A stretch of DNA of 64,000 nt from JAOPZW01 sp963807305. GTDB taxonomy: Bacteria > Actinomycetota > Thermoleophilia > Solirubrobacterales > Solirubrobacteraceae. Below the pieces are notes generated by a model. It had not been told where the DNA came from and ran no database searches. It saw nothing but the letters and a program-made list of their open reading frames with translations. How positions within the stretch are numbered: the stretch's first letter is position 1; each line of letters begins with the position of its first letter. Shown piece after piece: positions 30,488-38,124 of the stretch. A program made the translations under genes and the position numbers. Location: positions 930,001-994,000 of the forward strand of contig CAWEBN010000005.1 in the NCBI GenBank assembly GCA_963807305.1. The letters are read 5' to 3'.

Positions 30488-30644
30488 CGTCCTCTGAACC
30501 TTCCCGGCCGACGAGCGGGCAAACGCCGGGGGCATGCGGCATGGCGCCTAGGCACGCGCCGTCGGGCCTAAACGTCCGTCGCCCGCGCGCGAACGTGGGC
30601 TTTTGGCGGCGCGCCGCGTCGGGTACCAGCGGAGCCCTCCTCCG

Positions 30645-31454
30645 ATGCCGGCTCTCTTCCATGGATACGCAGCAGTCGACATCTCGTCGTGTACCGCGCT
30701 CGCGGTGGCCCAGGGGCTCACCGTGGTCCTGCCGCGGCGCCCGCGGCGAGTGGCGCTGCGCATCCCGCACACGTGGGCGGCGATCCTGCCGCCCGCGGCG
30801 TTCCTGGCCACCGTGGCCGGGCTCGCCATGCACCCGTCGCTCGCGCTCGCGGTCGTCGCCGTGGCCTGCGTGGGCGTGCCGGCGCTCGGCGCGCTCGCCA
30901 TCGCGGCCTTCGCTCGCGGCGGGCGGCCGGTGCGCGCGCTGCTCGTGGTCCCGCTGCTGGTCCTCGCCGCGCTGCATGTCGGGATCGCCGGCGAGCTCGC
31001 GGTGCTCACGCTCGTGATGCTCAGCTGCGTGGCGCTCGGGTCCCTGCTCGCGGCCACGGCGGGTGTGCGCGAGCTCGTGATCGCGGCCGTGCTGGTGGCC
31101 GCGCTGGACCTCGTGCTCCTGCACGCCGGTGGCATCCGCGTCGCCACCGCGGCGCTGCTCGACGCGCGCCTGGGGCACATGCCCGACTTCGCCCAACCGG
31201 TCCTGGGACGTATGACGATCGGCTACGGCGACTTCTTCGTGGCCGCGCTCGCCGGCGCCATCGCGGCGCGCAGGCCCTCCTACCAGACCCTCGTCGCCCT
31301 GGCCACGACCGCCTTCGCTCTGGCGCAGTACGCGCTGTCGAGCGACGGCGACCTGCTGCCGGCGACGGTGCCCGTCGCTGTGGCCATGATCGCCGCGGCA
31401 CTGGCCGGGCGCCTGCGCCGCCGGGCGGCCGTGGCCGCCGATTCCGCCACATAG
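30645..31454 (+). CDS. Multi-pass membrane protein with presenilin-like Asp/GxGD/PAT pattern
   Basis: A protein of 269 residues with about eight or nine hydrophobic segments and no family I can name with certainty. The C-terminal part contains AALDLVLLHAGG (Asp near residue 155, in a helix), TIGYGDFFVAALAG (GxGD, Asp near 196, at the start of the next helix), then a helix and LLPATVPVAVAM near 225. In presenilin/signal-peptide-peptidase type intramembrane aspartyl proteases the order is YD, GxGD, PAL with similar spacing. The match could be coincidental. The stop (31452-31454) abuts the palindrome in front of the marR-like gene. ATG 30645 was chosen. Confidence 0.65.
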   Translation: MPALFHGYAAVDISSCTALAVAQGLTVVLPRRPRRVALRIPHTWAAILPPAAFLATVAGLAMHPSLALAVVAVACVGVPALGALAIAAFARGGRPVRALLVVPLLVLAALHVGIAGELAVLTLVMLSCVALGSLLAATAGVRELVIAAVLVAALDLVLLHAGGIRVATAALLDARLGHMPDFAQPVLGRMTIGYGDFFVAALAGAIAARRPSYQTLVALATTAFALAQYALSSDGDLLPATVPVAVAMIAAALAGRLRRRAAVAADSAT

Positions 31455-31480
31455 TTCGCTATGCTAATTAGCAATGCGAA
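31455..31480 (+). promoter_or_regulatory. Palindromic operator candidate over the marR-like start
   Basis: A 26-base palindrome centred on the perfect GCTAATTAGC (31463-31472), with outer arms TTCGC (31455-31459) and GCGAA (31476-31480), covers the start codon (ATG 31474) of the MarR-family gene. AT-rich sequence is rare here, so it stands out. MarR proteins usually bind such dyads in their own promoters, so autoregulation is the natural reading. Confidence 0.65.
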
Positions 31481-31908
31481 CCACTTCCCAGGCCGATCTC
31501 GCTGTCCGGCTGCGCCTCGTCATCGCGCGCACCGCACGGCGCCTGCGCCAGGAGGCCGGGGAGGAGCTCAGCCCATCGCAGGCCGCGGCGCTGGCGACGA
31601 TCGATCGCCACGGGCCGCTGACCCCGAGTGAGCTCGCCGGGCGCGAGCGCGTCCAGCGCCCGACGGCCACGCGCGTCATCGCGCGCCTGGAGGAGAGGGG
31701 GCTCGTCGACCGCACGCAGGACCCGGCCGACCGGCGCTCGTTCGTCGTCGCCCTCACGCCTGCCGGACGCGAGCTGCTGGCCCGCGTGCGCACCCGCAAG
31801 GACGCCTATCTCTCGCGCCGCCTGCGCGACCTCGACGCCGACGAGCGCGCGACGCTCGACCGCGCGGCCGCCATCCTCGAGCGCGTGCTCGAGGAGGCCG
31901 GCGCTTGA
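31474..31908 (+). CDS. MarR-family transcriptional regulator
   Basis: A protein of 144 residues with the MarR winged-helix pattern: LSPSQAAALATIDRHGPLTPSELAGRERVQRPTATRVIARLEERGLVDR, followed by the wing DPADRRSFVVALTPAGRELL and C-terminal dimerisation helices. It is a dimeric DNA-binding repressor that normally senses a small phenolic or hydrophobic ligand. The stop overlaps the TTG start of the MFS exporter gene, so it probably controls that exporter. The palindrome over its own start supports autoregulation of the pair. The ATG at 31474 has no Shine-Dalgarno visible, so the transcript may be leaderless. Confidence 0.93.
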   Translation: MRTTSQADLAVRLRLVIARTARRLRQEAGEELSPSQAAALATIDRHGPLTPSELAGRERVQRPTATRVIARLEERGLVDRTQDPADRRSFVVALTPAGRELLARVRTRKDAYLSRRLRDLDADERATLDRAAAILERVLEEAGA

Positions 31909-33203
31909 CGGGGAGGGCACGCGCCGGGAAGCGCGCCACGACGATGGACCAGCGGCGGCGCGCTGGTGGGGCGGCCCTGCGTCGCGCCGGCACCTCGCTG
32001 GCGGTCCCCAACTACCGCCGCTACTTCGCGGGCCAGATCGTCTCCGTCTCGGGCAACTGGATGCAGACGGTGGCCGAGATGTGGCTCATCGTGCAGCTCA
32101 CCGGCAGCGGGGCCGCGGTCGGCCTCACGGCCGGGCTGCAGTTCGTGCCCATCCTGCTCTTCGGGGCCTGGGGCGGTCTGCTCGCCGATCGCCTGCCGAA
32201 GCGGCGCGTGCTCATGGTCACCCAGGCGCTCATGGCCCTGCCGGCGCTCGCGCTCTTCGCGCTCACGGTCGGCGGGTCGGTCACGCCGCTCGTGGTCTGG
32301 GCGCTCGTCTTCGTCCGCGGCACCGTCAACGCGGTCGACAACCCGACGCGCCAGAGCTTCGTCATCGAGCTGGTGGGGGCCGAGCGCGTGGTCAACGCCG
32401 TCTCGCTGAACTCGGTCATCGTCCAGAGCGCGCGGATCGTCGGGCCCGCCAGCGCCGGCGCGGTCATCGCCTTCGCCGGCGTCAGCACCTGCTTCGCCCT
32501 CAACGCGCTCTCCTTCGTGGCCATGCTCGTCGCTCTTGCCGGTATGAACCCGGCCGCGCTGCGCACCGCCGCGCCGGTGCAGCGCGCCCGCGGCGAGCTG
32601 CGGGCCGCGCTGCGCCACGTGCACGGCAACCCCGGGCTGTGGATCCCGCTGGCCATGATGGCGCTGGTCGGGACGCTGTCGTTCAACTTCCAGGTCCTCA
32701 TGCCCCTGCTCGCAAGCGAGACCTGGCACGGCACGGCGGCGACCTACGCGCTGCTCACGGCGGCCATGGCGGTCGGCTCGGTGGCCGGTGCGCTGGCCGC
32801 CGGTGCACGCGGGCGCGTCTCGCCGCGGATCCTCGTCGGCGCCGCCGCGGGGTTCGGCACCCTCGAGCTGGTGGCCGCGGCCGCGCCGTCGCTCCCGCTC
32901 CAGGCGCTCGCGCTCATCCCCCTGGGCGCGATGACCGTGACCTTCTCGGCCGGGATCAACTCGACGATCCAGCTCGCCGTCGCGCCGGCCATGCGCGGAC
33001 GTGTGATGGCGCTGTACTCGGTCGTCTTCCTGGGGTCGACGCCGATCGGCGCCCCGCTGGTCGGATGGCTGGCCGGCGTCGCCGGACCGCGCGTCGGGAT
33101 GGCGCTCGGCGCCACCGCCGCGCTGGCCGCCGCGGCGCTGGCCAGCGCCGCCTACGCCCGCACCCGCGGGCGTCAGGTCGCCCCGGCGGCTCTCGCGGCG
33201 TAG
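31905..33203 (+). CDS. MFS exporter (EntS/YfmO-like, MFS_3)
   Basis: A protein of up to 432 residues with twelve hydrophobic segments. Typical MFS_3 landmarks are LAVPNYRRYFAGQIVSVSGNWMQTVAEMWLIVQLTGSG, the loop GLLADRLPKRRVLM (family A-motif region) and RGTVNAVDNPTRQSFVIELVG. The second half contains PAMRGRVMALYSVVFLGSTPIGAPLVG. The family exports siderophores or drugs. It starts either at TTG 31905, overlapping the marR stop, or at ATG 31944 (MDQRRR), which is the conventional choice. Coupling to the MarR gene suggests ligand-controlled efflux; the substrate is unknown. Confidence 0.9.
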   Translation: MTGRARAGKRATTMDQRRRAGGAALRRAGTSLAVPNYRRYFAGQIVSVSGNWMQTVAEMWLIVQLTGSGAAVGLTAGLQFVPILLFGAWGGLLADRLPKRRVLMVTQALMALPALALFALTVGGSVTPLVVWALVFVRGTVNAVDNPTRQSFVIELVGAERVVNAVSLNSVIVQSARIVGPASAGAVIAFAGVSTCFALNALSFVAMLVALAGMNPAALRTAAPVQRARGELRAALRHVHGNPGLWIPLAMMALVGTLSFNFQVLMPLLASETWHGTAATYALLTAAMAVGSVAGALAAGARGRVSPRILVGAAAGFGTLELVAAAAPSLPLQALALIPLGAMTVTFSAGINSTIQLAVAPAMRGRVMALYSVVFLGSTPIGAPLVGWLAGVAGPRVGMALGATAALAAAALASAAYARTRGRQVAPAALAA

Positions 33204-33215
33204 AGTCGCGACCGC

Positions 33216-34355
33216 GTGCTCGTCGACCTCCACGCCCACTATCCGATGCACCTCATCCCGCCCGAGCAGGCGGACACGAAGTCGGCGATCCTGGCCCAGC
33301 GCCCCGACGCGCGCTGGAAGGCGATCCTCGTCGACCTGCTCTCGCGGCGGCTGAACTACCAGGGGCCGAAGGGCGCGCCGAGCGTCACAGTCGAGCTCAT
33401 GCGCGCCGGCGGCGTCGGCGCCGTGCTGTCCGTCCTCTACTCGCCCCTGGACGAGATGGATCTCGACCTGCCCTACGGCTCGCCTCCGAAGCCCGGGTAC
33501 GTCAAGTCGCTCCTGGACCAGATCGCGCTCGTCGAGGACCACGTCAGGGCCGAGCCGCTGGGCGCGACCGTGGCCCACGACGTCGCCGCGCTCGACGCCG
33601 CCATCGCCGCGGGCCGCACCGCGATCGTCCACGCCGTCGAGGGCGGCTTCGCGCTCGGCGCCACGCCCGCCGAGGTCGAGGCCAACGTCGCCGACCTGGC
33701 GCAGCGCGGCGTCGCCTATGTGACGCTCGCCCATCTCTTCTGGCGCGGGGTGGCCACCAACGCGCCGGCGCTCCCGTTCCTGCCCGACTGGCTCTACCGA
33801 CTGGTCTTCCCGTCGCCCAAGATCGGGCTGACCGAGCTCGGCACGGCGGCCGCGCGCGCGATGGCGCGCGAGCGCGTGCTCGTCGACATCACGCACATGA
33901 GCGAGCAGGCGATCGCCGACACCTTCGCCGCGCTCGGGCCGGAGCCGCCGGTCATCGCCTCCCACATGGCGTGCCGCTTCGGCAAGCTCTCCTACAGCCT
34001 CACCGACGACGTCATCCGCGAGGTCGGGCGCCGCGGCGGCGTGATGGGCGTCATCGCGTGCACGCACTACATGCACGACGGCCTGCGTCCCACCCGCAAG
34101 GTCAAGACCTTCGAAGACAGCATGGCGCTCGTCTACGCGCACATCGACCGCATCGCGCAGGTCACGGGTACGCACGACCACGCCGCGATCGGCACCGACC
34201 TCGACGGCTGGATCAAGCCGGCGCTGCCCGGCCTCGAGCATCTCGGCCGCATGCGCTACGTGCAGGACGCGCTGGTGTCGAAGTACGGCGCCCAGGTGGC
34301 CGAGAAGATCTCCAGCGGGAACGTGCTCGCGCTCCTGCGGCGCGCCTGGCGGTAG
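33216..34355 (+). CDS. Membrane dipeptidase-like metallohydrolase (peptidase M19)
   Basis: A protein of 379 residues with an amidohydrolase barrel of the M19 type. Metal ligands are visible as VDLHAHYP near the N-terminus, IVHAVEGGFALG with the bridging Glu, VDITHM, VIASHMACR and GTDLDGWIKP near the C-terminus. Renal-dipeptidase homologues hydrolyse dipeptides, often with D-residues at the C-terminal position, using two zinc ions. No signal peptide or membrane anchor is visible, so the protein is probably cytoplasmic despite the family name. Start GTG 33216. It is followed two bases later by the small membrane protein gene. Confidence 0.88.
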   Translation: MLVDLHAHYPMHLIPPEQADTKSAILAQRPDARWKAILVDLLSRRLNYQGPKGAPSVTVELMRAGGVGAVLSVLYSPLDEMDLDLPYGSPPKPGYVKSLLDQIALVEDHVRAEPLGATVAHDVAALDAAIAAGRTAIVHAVEGGFALGATPAEVEANVADLAQRGVAYVTLAHLFWRGVATNAPALPFLPDWLYRLVFPSPKIGLTELGTAAARAMARERVLVDITHMSEQAIADTFAALGPEPPVIASHMACRFGKLSYSLTDDVIREVGRRGGVMGVIACTHYMHDGLRPTRKVKTFEDSMALVYAHIDRIAQVTGTHDHAAIGTDLDGWIKPALPGLEHLGRMRYVQDALVSKYGAQVAEKISSGNVLALLRRAWR

Positions 34356-34357
34356 CG

Positions 34358-34732
34358 ATGGGGCGCATGCTGCTCATCAGCTGGGCCTCGAACGTCGCCG
34401 CGCTGTTCGTGGTCTCCTGGGCGCTGAGCGGCGTGACCTACGGCGACGAGTGGTGGACGCTGCTGATCGCCGCCGCCGTGTTCACGGTCATCAACGCGAC
34501 GGTCAAGCCGATCGTGGCCGTCCTGTCGATCCCGTTCATCGTCGTCACGCTCGGGCTCTTCTACTTCCTCATCAACGTCCTGATGCTCTACGTGACCGAC
34601 TGGGTCGTCCCCGCCTTCGAGATCCGCACCTTCTGGTGGGGGGCGCTGGCGGCCATCATCGTCAGCATCGTCAACGGACTGCTGCACCCGCTGCTGCCAG
34701 ATCCGCGCGACCGCCGGCGCGAGCTGAGGTGA
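34358..34732 (+). CDS. Small 4-TM membrane protein of the phage-holin-IV/YvlD family
   Basis: A protein of 124 residues with four hydrophobic helices: LLISWASNVAALFVVSWAL, WTLLIAAAVFTVINATVKPIV, PFIVVTLGLFYFLINVLMLYV and WGALAAIIVSIVNGLLHPLL. The NATVKPIVAVLSIPFIVVTLGLF stretch is the family hallmark (PF04020). Members are ordinary chromosomal proteins of unknown function, and the 'holin' label is only historical, so this is no evidence for a prophage. ATG 34358 follows the dipeptidase stop by two bases, and its TGA overlaps the GTG of the next gene, so the three genes look co-transcribed. Confidence 0.88.
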   Translation: MGRMLLISWASNVAALFVVSWALSGVTYGDEWWTLLIAAAVFTVINATVKPIVAVLSIPFIVVTLGLFYFLINVLMLYVTDWVVPAFEIRTFWWGALAAIIVSIVNGLLHPLLPDPRDRRRELR

Positions 34733-35340
34733 CGGCCCTCGCCGTCGACACGCCGCACGGCCCGGCGCGCGTGCACCTGGACACCGGCGACGAGCCGGCC
34801 GGCGCGCTCGTGCTCGGCCACGGCGCCGGGGGCGGGGTCACGGCTCGCGACCTCGTCGCGGCGGCGGAGGCGGCCATGTCGCTCGGGATCGGTGTCGCGC
34901 TGGTCGAGCAGCCCTATCGCGTGGCGGGCCGTCGCTCGCCCGCGCCGGCGGCCCAGCTCGACGCGGCCTGGATCGCGGTCGTCGAGCACCTGCGTGGCGG
35001 GCCGCTGGCCGACCTGCCGCTCGTGGCCGGCGGGCGCTCGTCGGGCGCGCGCGTGGCCTGCCGCACCGCGGCGCAGACCGGCGCCGCCGGCGTGCTGTGC
35101 CTCGCCTTCCCGGTCCATCCTCCGGGCCGCCCGGAGAAGACGCGACTGCCCGAGCTCGACGCGGTCGCCGTCCCGGCGCTCGTGATCCAGGGGGCGAGCG
35201 ATCCGTTCGGGATGCCGCCCGCCGGCCCGACGCGCGAGGTCGTCACCGTGCCCGGCAACCACAGCCTCAGCGGCGACCTCGAGACGCTGCGCGCGGCCGT
35301 GGGTCGCTTCCTGGGCGACGTCCTGCGCCTGCCAGACTGA
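34729..35340 (+). CDS. Alpha/beta hydrolase of the Tex30/KANL3-like (dienelactone-hydrolase-related) family
   Basis: A protein of 203 residues with a compact alpha/beta hydrolase fold: GALVLGHGAGGGVTARDL (oxyanion loop), LVAGGRSSGARVACRTA with the nucleophile Ser in GxSxG form (GRSSG), VIQGASDPFG with the acid, and VPGNHSLSG with His. Proteins of this type are widespread and their substrates are unknown. The start GTG sits in a GTGA overlap with the preceding membrane protein. The next gene begins four bases after its stop, so the cluster dipeptidase, membrane protein, hydrolase and DUF427 may be one transcript. Confidence 0.83.
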   Translation: MTALAVDTPHGPARVHLDTGDEPAGALVLGHGAGGGVTARDLVAAAEAAMSLGIGVALVEQPYRVAGRRSPAPAAQLDAAWIAVVEHLRGGPLADLPLVAGGRSSGARVACRTAAQTGAAGVLCLAFPVHPPGRPEKTRLPELDAVAVPALVIQGASDPFGMPPAGPTREVVTVPGNHSLSGDLETLRAAVGRFLGDVLRLPD

Positions 35341-35344
35341 CCCG

Positions 35345-36172
35345 ATGGCCATCAGCATGCGCGACGCGATGTTCCAGCGGCTCGACGAGCTGCGCTACGA
35401 GCCCGTCGAGAGGCGCGTCCGCGCGCTCATCGGCGACGACACGGTGGTCGACAGCAGCCGCCCGCTCTTCGTCTGGGAGCCGCGGCGCGTCGTGCCCTCC
35501 TTCGCCGTGCCGATCGAGGACGTGCGCGGCGAGCTCGTGCCGGCGCCTGCCGCGGACGAGCCTGGGGCCGGGCCGCCGGTCCTGCACCCGGGGATCCCGT
35601 TCGCCGTGCACTCGGCCGCGGGCGAGAGCCTCTCGCTGCGCGCCGGCGGCGCCACGCGCGAGAGCGTGGCCTTCGCGCCGGCCGACCCCGAGCTGGCCGG
35701 CCACGTGGTCCTCGACTTCAAGGGCTTCGACCGCTGGCTGGAGGAGGACGAGCCGCTGGTCGGCCATGCGCGCGACCCCTACCACCGCATCGACATGCGC
35801 CTGACCTCGCGCCCCGTCCGCATCGAGCGCGACGGCGTGCTGCTGGCCCAGAGCACGCGCGCCGTCCTGCTGTGGGAGACGAGCCTTCCCACGCGCTTCT
35901 ACGTCCCGCGGGAGGACCTCGTCGCCGAGGCGCGGCTCGGCGACAAGCGCACCACTTGCGCCTACAAGGGCCACGCCTCCTACCTGTCCTTCGACGTCGG
36001 CGAGAACCTCGCCTGGACCTATGAGGACCCGCTGCCCGAGGCGGCGCCGGTGACCGGGCTCGTGGCCTTCTTCGACGAGCTCGTCGACGTGACCTTCGAC
36101 GGCGAGCGCCGCGAGCGCCCGCGCACGCCGTTCGCGAACGCGCTGGCAGACGAGTTCGGGCTCGTGCGATGA
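35345..36172 (+). CDS. DUF427 protein, two tandem domains
   Basis: A protein of 275 residues with two DUF427 repeats. The first has VRALIGDDTVVDSSRPLFVWEPRRVVPSFAVP and GHVVLDFKGFDRWLEEDEPL. The second is more typical, with VRIERDGVLLAQSTRAVLLWETSLPTRFYVPREDL, TTCAYKGHASYLSFDVG and ENLAWTYEDPLPEA. DUF427 proteins are small beta-barrel-like proteins common in soil bacteria, and no activity is established. The tandem form is frequent in actinobacteria. The start ATG at 35345 lies four bases after the preceding stop. Confidence 0.85.
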   Translation: MAISMRDAMFQRLDELRYEPVERRVRALIGDDTVVDSSRPLFVWEPRRVVPSFAVPIEDVRGELVPAPAADEPGAGPPVLHPGIPFAVHSAAGESLSLRAGGATRESVAFAPADPELAGHVVLDFKGFDRWLEEDEPLVGHARDPYHRIDMRLTSRPVRIERDGVLLAQSTRAVLLWETSLPTRFYVPREDLVAEARLGDKRTTCAYKGHASYLSFDVGENLAWTYEDPLPEAAPVTGLVAFFDELVDVTFDGERRERPRTPFANALADEFGLVR

Positions 36173-36211
36173 GAGCGGGCTCGTCACACCGGGCGGGCTA
36201 GGATCCGCCCG

Positions 36212-36832
36212 GTGGCGCCGGGCGACGTGCAATCGGCCTTCGCGGCGGCGGCGGCGCAGGACGGGATCGCGCTGCAGAGCGCCTCGTTCGACTGGCTCTG
36301 CGAGCAGGGCCACGTCGGCCTCGAGCGTGTGGCCAAGGCCCGGCGCGACCCGGCCATCGTCGCGCCCGTCATCGCGGCGCTCGAGCAGCTCGCGGCGATC
36401 TACGCGCGGCTGCAGGGCGACGTCTCGGTCCTGCATGCGGCGCGCGAGAACCTCCTGCTGCCCGTGGAGCTCGCGCACGATGCGACCGGGACCGTGATCG
36501 AGGTCGATGAGGCGGCGCACTTCACCAGCTTCCGGCTCACGGCGCTCGACCTGTACCGGCCCGATGTCGCCGTCGGGTTCGACCTGGCCGAGCACCGCGC
36601 GCTGTGCCGCGAGTGGAGCACGCGGACCGACCGCCTGGACCGCGGGCTGGCCGCCAAGGGCTTCGGGTTCGGCGGGCGCCAGCGCGAGCGCGCCTACCAC
36701 GACGCGCTGCGCGACCTCGCCGTGCCGGCCATGGGTCATCCGCCGGTCATCCGCATCGCGGCCGTGGACGGCGACGGGGCGGCGGCGTACGCGCGCCACC
36801 GCGACGCGCTGCTGGCCCTCAGTGGCGCCTGA
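36212..36832 (+). CDS. Conserved-looking hypothetical protein (206 aa)
   Basis: A soluble protein of 206 residues that I cannot assign. It has an N-terminal helical part (FDWLCEQGHVGLERVAKARRD), then LLLPVELAHDATGTVIEVDEAAHFTSFRLTALDLYRP, where the IEVDE...HF pattern recalls the acidic centre of small PD-(D/E)XK-like nucleases, and a helical C-terminal region rich in Arg. The nuclease comparison is only a pattern resemblance. Codon use is like its neighbours, so it looks like a genuine resident gene. Start GTG 36212. The 3' end overlaps the convergent zinc-ribbon gene by 14 bases. Confidence 0.7.
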   Translation: MAPGDVQSAFAAAAAQDGIALQSASFDWLCEQGHVGLERVAKARRDPAIVAPVIAALEQLAAIYARLQGDVSVLHAARENLLLPVELAHDATGTVIEVDEAAHFTSFRLTALDLYRPDVAVGFDLAEHRALCREWSTRTDRLDRGLAAKGFGFGGRQRERAYHDALRDLAVPAMGHPPVIRIAAVDGDGAAAYARHRDALLALSGA

Positions 36833-37079
36833 GGCTGGGGTCGTGCTCGTCGGTGGCCGAGACGTTGATGGTCGAGCAGCGCCCGCACTTGACGCGGACC
36901 TTGTACGTCATCTGCATCTCGTGCATGGACTCGGCCAGGACGTTGCCGCACTCCACGCAGACGTAGTCGTCGGGCCCGTTGCCGCGGAAGGCGGGACGGT
37001 CGACGTCCTCCTGAACGGCGGTCCCGCCGTCGTAGGGGACCTCGCCCTCGCGGACCCTGCGCATCATGACCCGCGCCAT
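36819..37079 (-). CDS. Small zinc-ribbon protein downstream of coxG
   Basis: A protein of 86 residues with two CxxC pairs, YVCVECGN and VKCGRC, separated by 22 residues including a hydrophobic/aromatic stretch (HEMQMTYKVRV). This is a classic zinc ribbon, perhaps for protein or nucleic-acid binding. The N-terminal 35 residues are polar. It starts four bases after the coxG stop, on the same strand, so the two are probably translated from one message. A role in CO dehydrogenase assembly is conceivable from context only. Confidence 0.75.
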   Translation of the reverse strand: MARVMMRRVREGEVPYDGGTAVQEDVDRPAFRGNGPDDYVCVECGNVLAESMHEMQMTYKVRVKCGRCSTINVSATDEHDPSLRRH

Positions 37080-37083
37080 GGCG

Positions 37084-37515
37084 TCAGATGTCGCCCAGCC
37101 GGGTCGTGAAGTCCGTGATCAGCGCGTCGAGCACGCCCGCCACGACGCCCTCGCCCATCGAGGCGGCCTTGCCGGTGATCTGGGCGTGGGTGTGGATGGT
37201 CCCACCGCCGTCGTTCAGCGCGAAGGTGGCGGTCGCGTTGGCGTGGCCCTGTCCGCCGGCCTCGCGCGCCTTGACCGTGAGCACCGCGCGGTGGTCGGCC
37301 TCGTCCTTCTCGGTGACCTCGACCGTGCCCGCGAAGGTCATCGACATCGCACCCATCTTGACCAGGATCTGGGCCTTCACGGAGTCCGGACTCGTCGTCT
37401 CGACCACGCTGCCTCCCTGGACGGCCGGCACGACGCGCTCCAGGTCGGTGATGGCGGCGAAGCTCTCGTCGAGCGGCTTCGCCGTGGTGAACGAGTGATC
37501 GAGCTCTACGGCCAT
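37084..37515 (-). CDS. coxG: CoxG-like SRPBCC protein (CO dehydrogenase subunit G)
   Basis: A protein of 143 residues of the SRPBCC/START fold with the CoxG signature: HSFTTAKPLDESFAAITDLERVVPAVQGG, VKAQILVKMGAMSMTFAGTVEVTEKDEADHRAVLTVKARE, GQGHANATATFAL and a C-terminal helix. In mycobacteria CoxG is reported to bind menaquinone and recruit CO dehydrogenase to the membrane; in Oligotropha it is needed for membrane anchoring. It lies about 4 kb downstream of coxL on the same strand, separated by a divergent YceI gene, so its promoter probably lies in the 63-base gap 37516-37578. Confidence 0.88.
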   Translation of the reverse strand: MAVELDHSFTTAKPLDESFAAITDLERVVPAVQGGSVVETTSPDSVKAQILVKMGAMSMTFAGTVEVTEKDEADHRAVLTVKAREAGGQGHANATATFALNDGGGTIHTHAQITGKAASMGEGVVAGVLDALITDFTTRLGDI

Positions 37516-37578
37516 GGGCGGTCTCCTGTACGGCGTTGCGGGTGGTCCGCGAGTCTAAGGATCCCGTAGGGTCGGCGG

Positions 37579-38124
37579 GTGAGCTCGAAACCGGGGACGT
37601 ACACGCTCGGCCCGGACGACGGGACGCTCTCGGTCAGGACCGGGCGCACCGGCGCCGCGGCCAAGGCCGGCCACGACCTGGTCATCCACGTGACGACCTG
37701 GGAGGCCACGTTGCGCCTCGGCGACACGCCGCAGGACACGGGCCTCGAGCTCGAGGTCGACGCCACGTCGCTGCACGTGCGCGAGGGAACCGGGGGCATG
37801 CAGTCGCTGGGCGACGACGACAAGGCCGACATCCGCACGACGATCCACGACGACGTCCTCAAGGGCCGGGCGATCGCGTTCCGCTCGACCGAGGTGACCG
37901 GCGCCGACGGCCGCCTCAGCGTGCAGGGCGAGCTGACGCTGGCCGACACCACGCGCCCGCTCGCCTTCGACCTCGCCCTCGGCGACGACGGGCGCGTCAC
38001 CGGCACGGCCGTCGTCAAGCAGTCCGACTGGGGCATAAAGCCCTACTCGGCGCTCTTCGGTGCGCTGAAGGTGGCCGACGAGGTCCGCGTCGAGATCGAC
38101 GCGGCGCTGCCTCAGTCGCGGTAG
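37579..38124 (+). CDS. YceI-family protein (no signal peptide)
   Basis: A protein of 181 residues with a YceI core: GTYTLGPDDGTLSVRTGRTGAAAKAGHDLVIHV, DATSLHVREGTGGMQSLGDDDKADIRTTIHDDVLK, IAFRSTEVTGADGRLSVQGELTLADTTRPLAFDL and TAVVKQSDWGIKPYSALFGALKVADEVRVEID. The WGIKPYSALFGALKV tail is typical of the subgroup found near oxidoreductases. YceI proteins bind isoprenoid quinones or lipids in a lipocalin-like barrel. This one lacks an export signal and sits among cox genes, divergent from coxG, so quinone handling for CO dehydrogenase is plausible. The 3' end overlaps the CoxL-like fragment gene by 13 bases. Confidence 0.88.
   Translation: MSSKPGTYTLGPDDGTLSVRTGRTGAAAKAGHDLVIHVTTWEATLRLGDTPQDTGLELEVDATSLHVREGTGGMQSLGDDDKADIRTTIHDDVLKGRAIAFRSTEVTGADGRLSVQGELTLADTTRPLAFDLALGDDGRVTGTAVVKQSDWGIKPYSALFGALKVADEVRVEIDAALPQSR

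Noticed and set aside
34358..34732. 'Phage holin' family protein as a hint of a prophage
   Set aside because: The family is ordinary chromosomal in actinobacteria. No integrase, capsid, terminase or attachment site is nearby.
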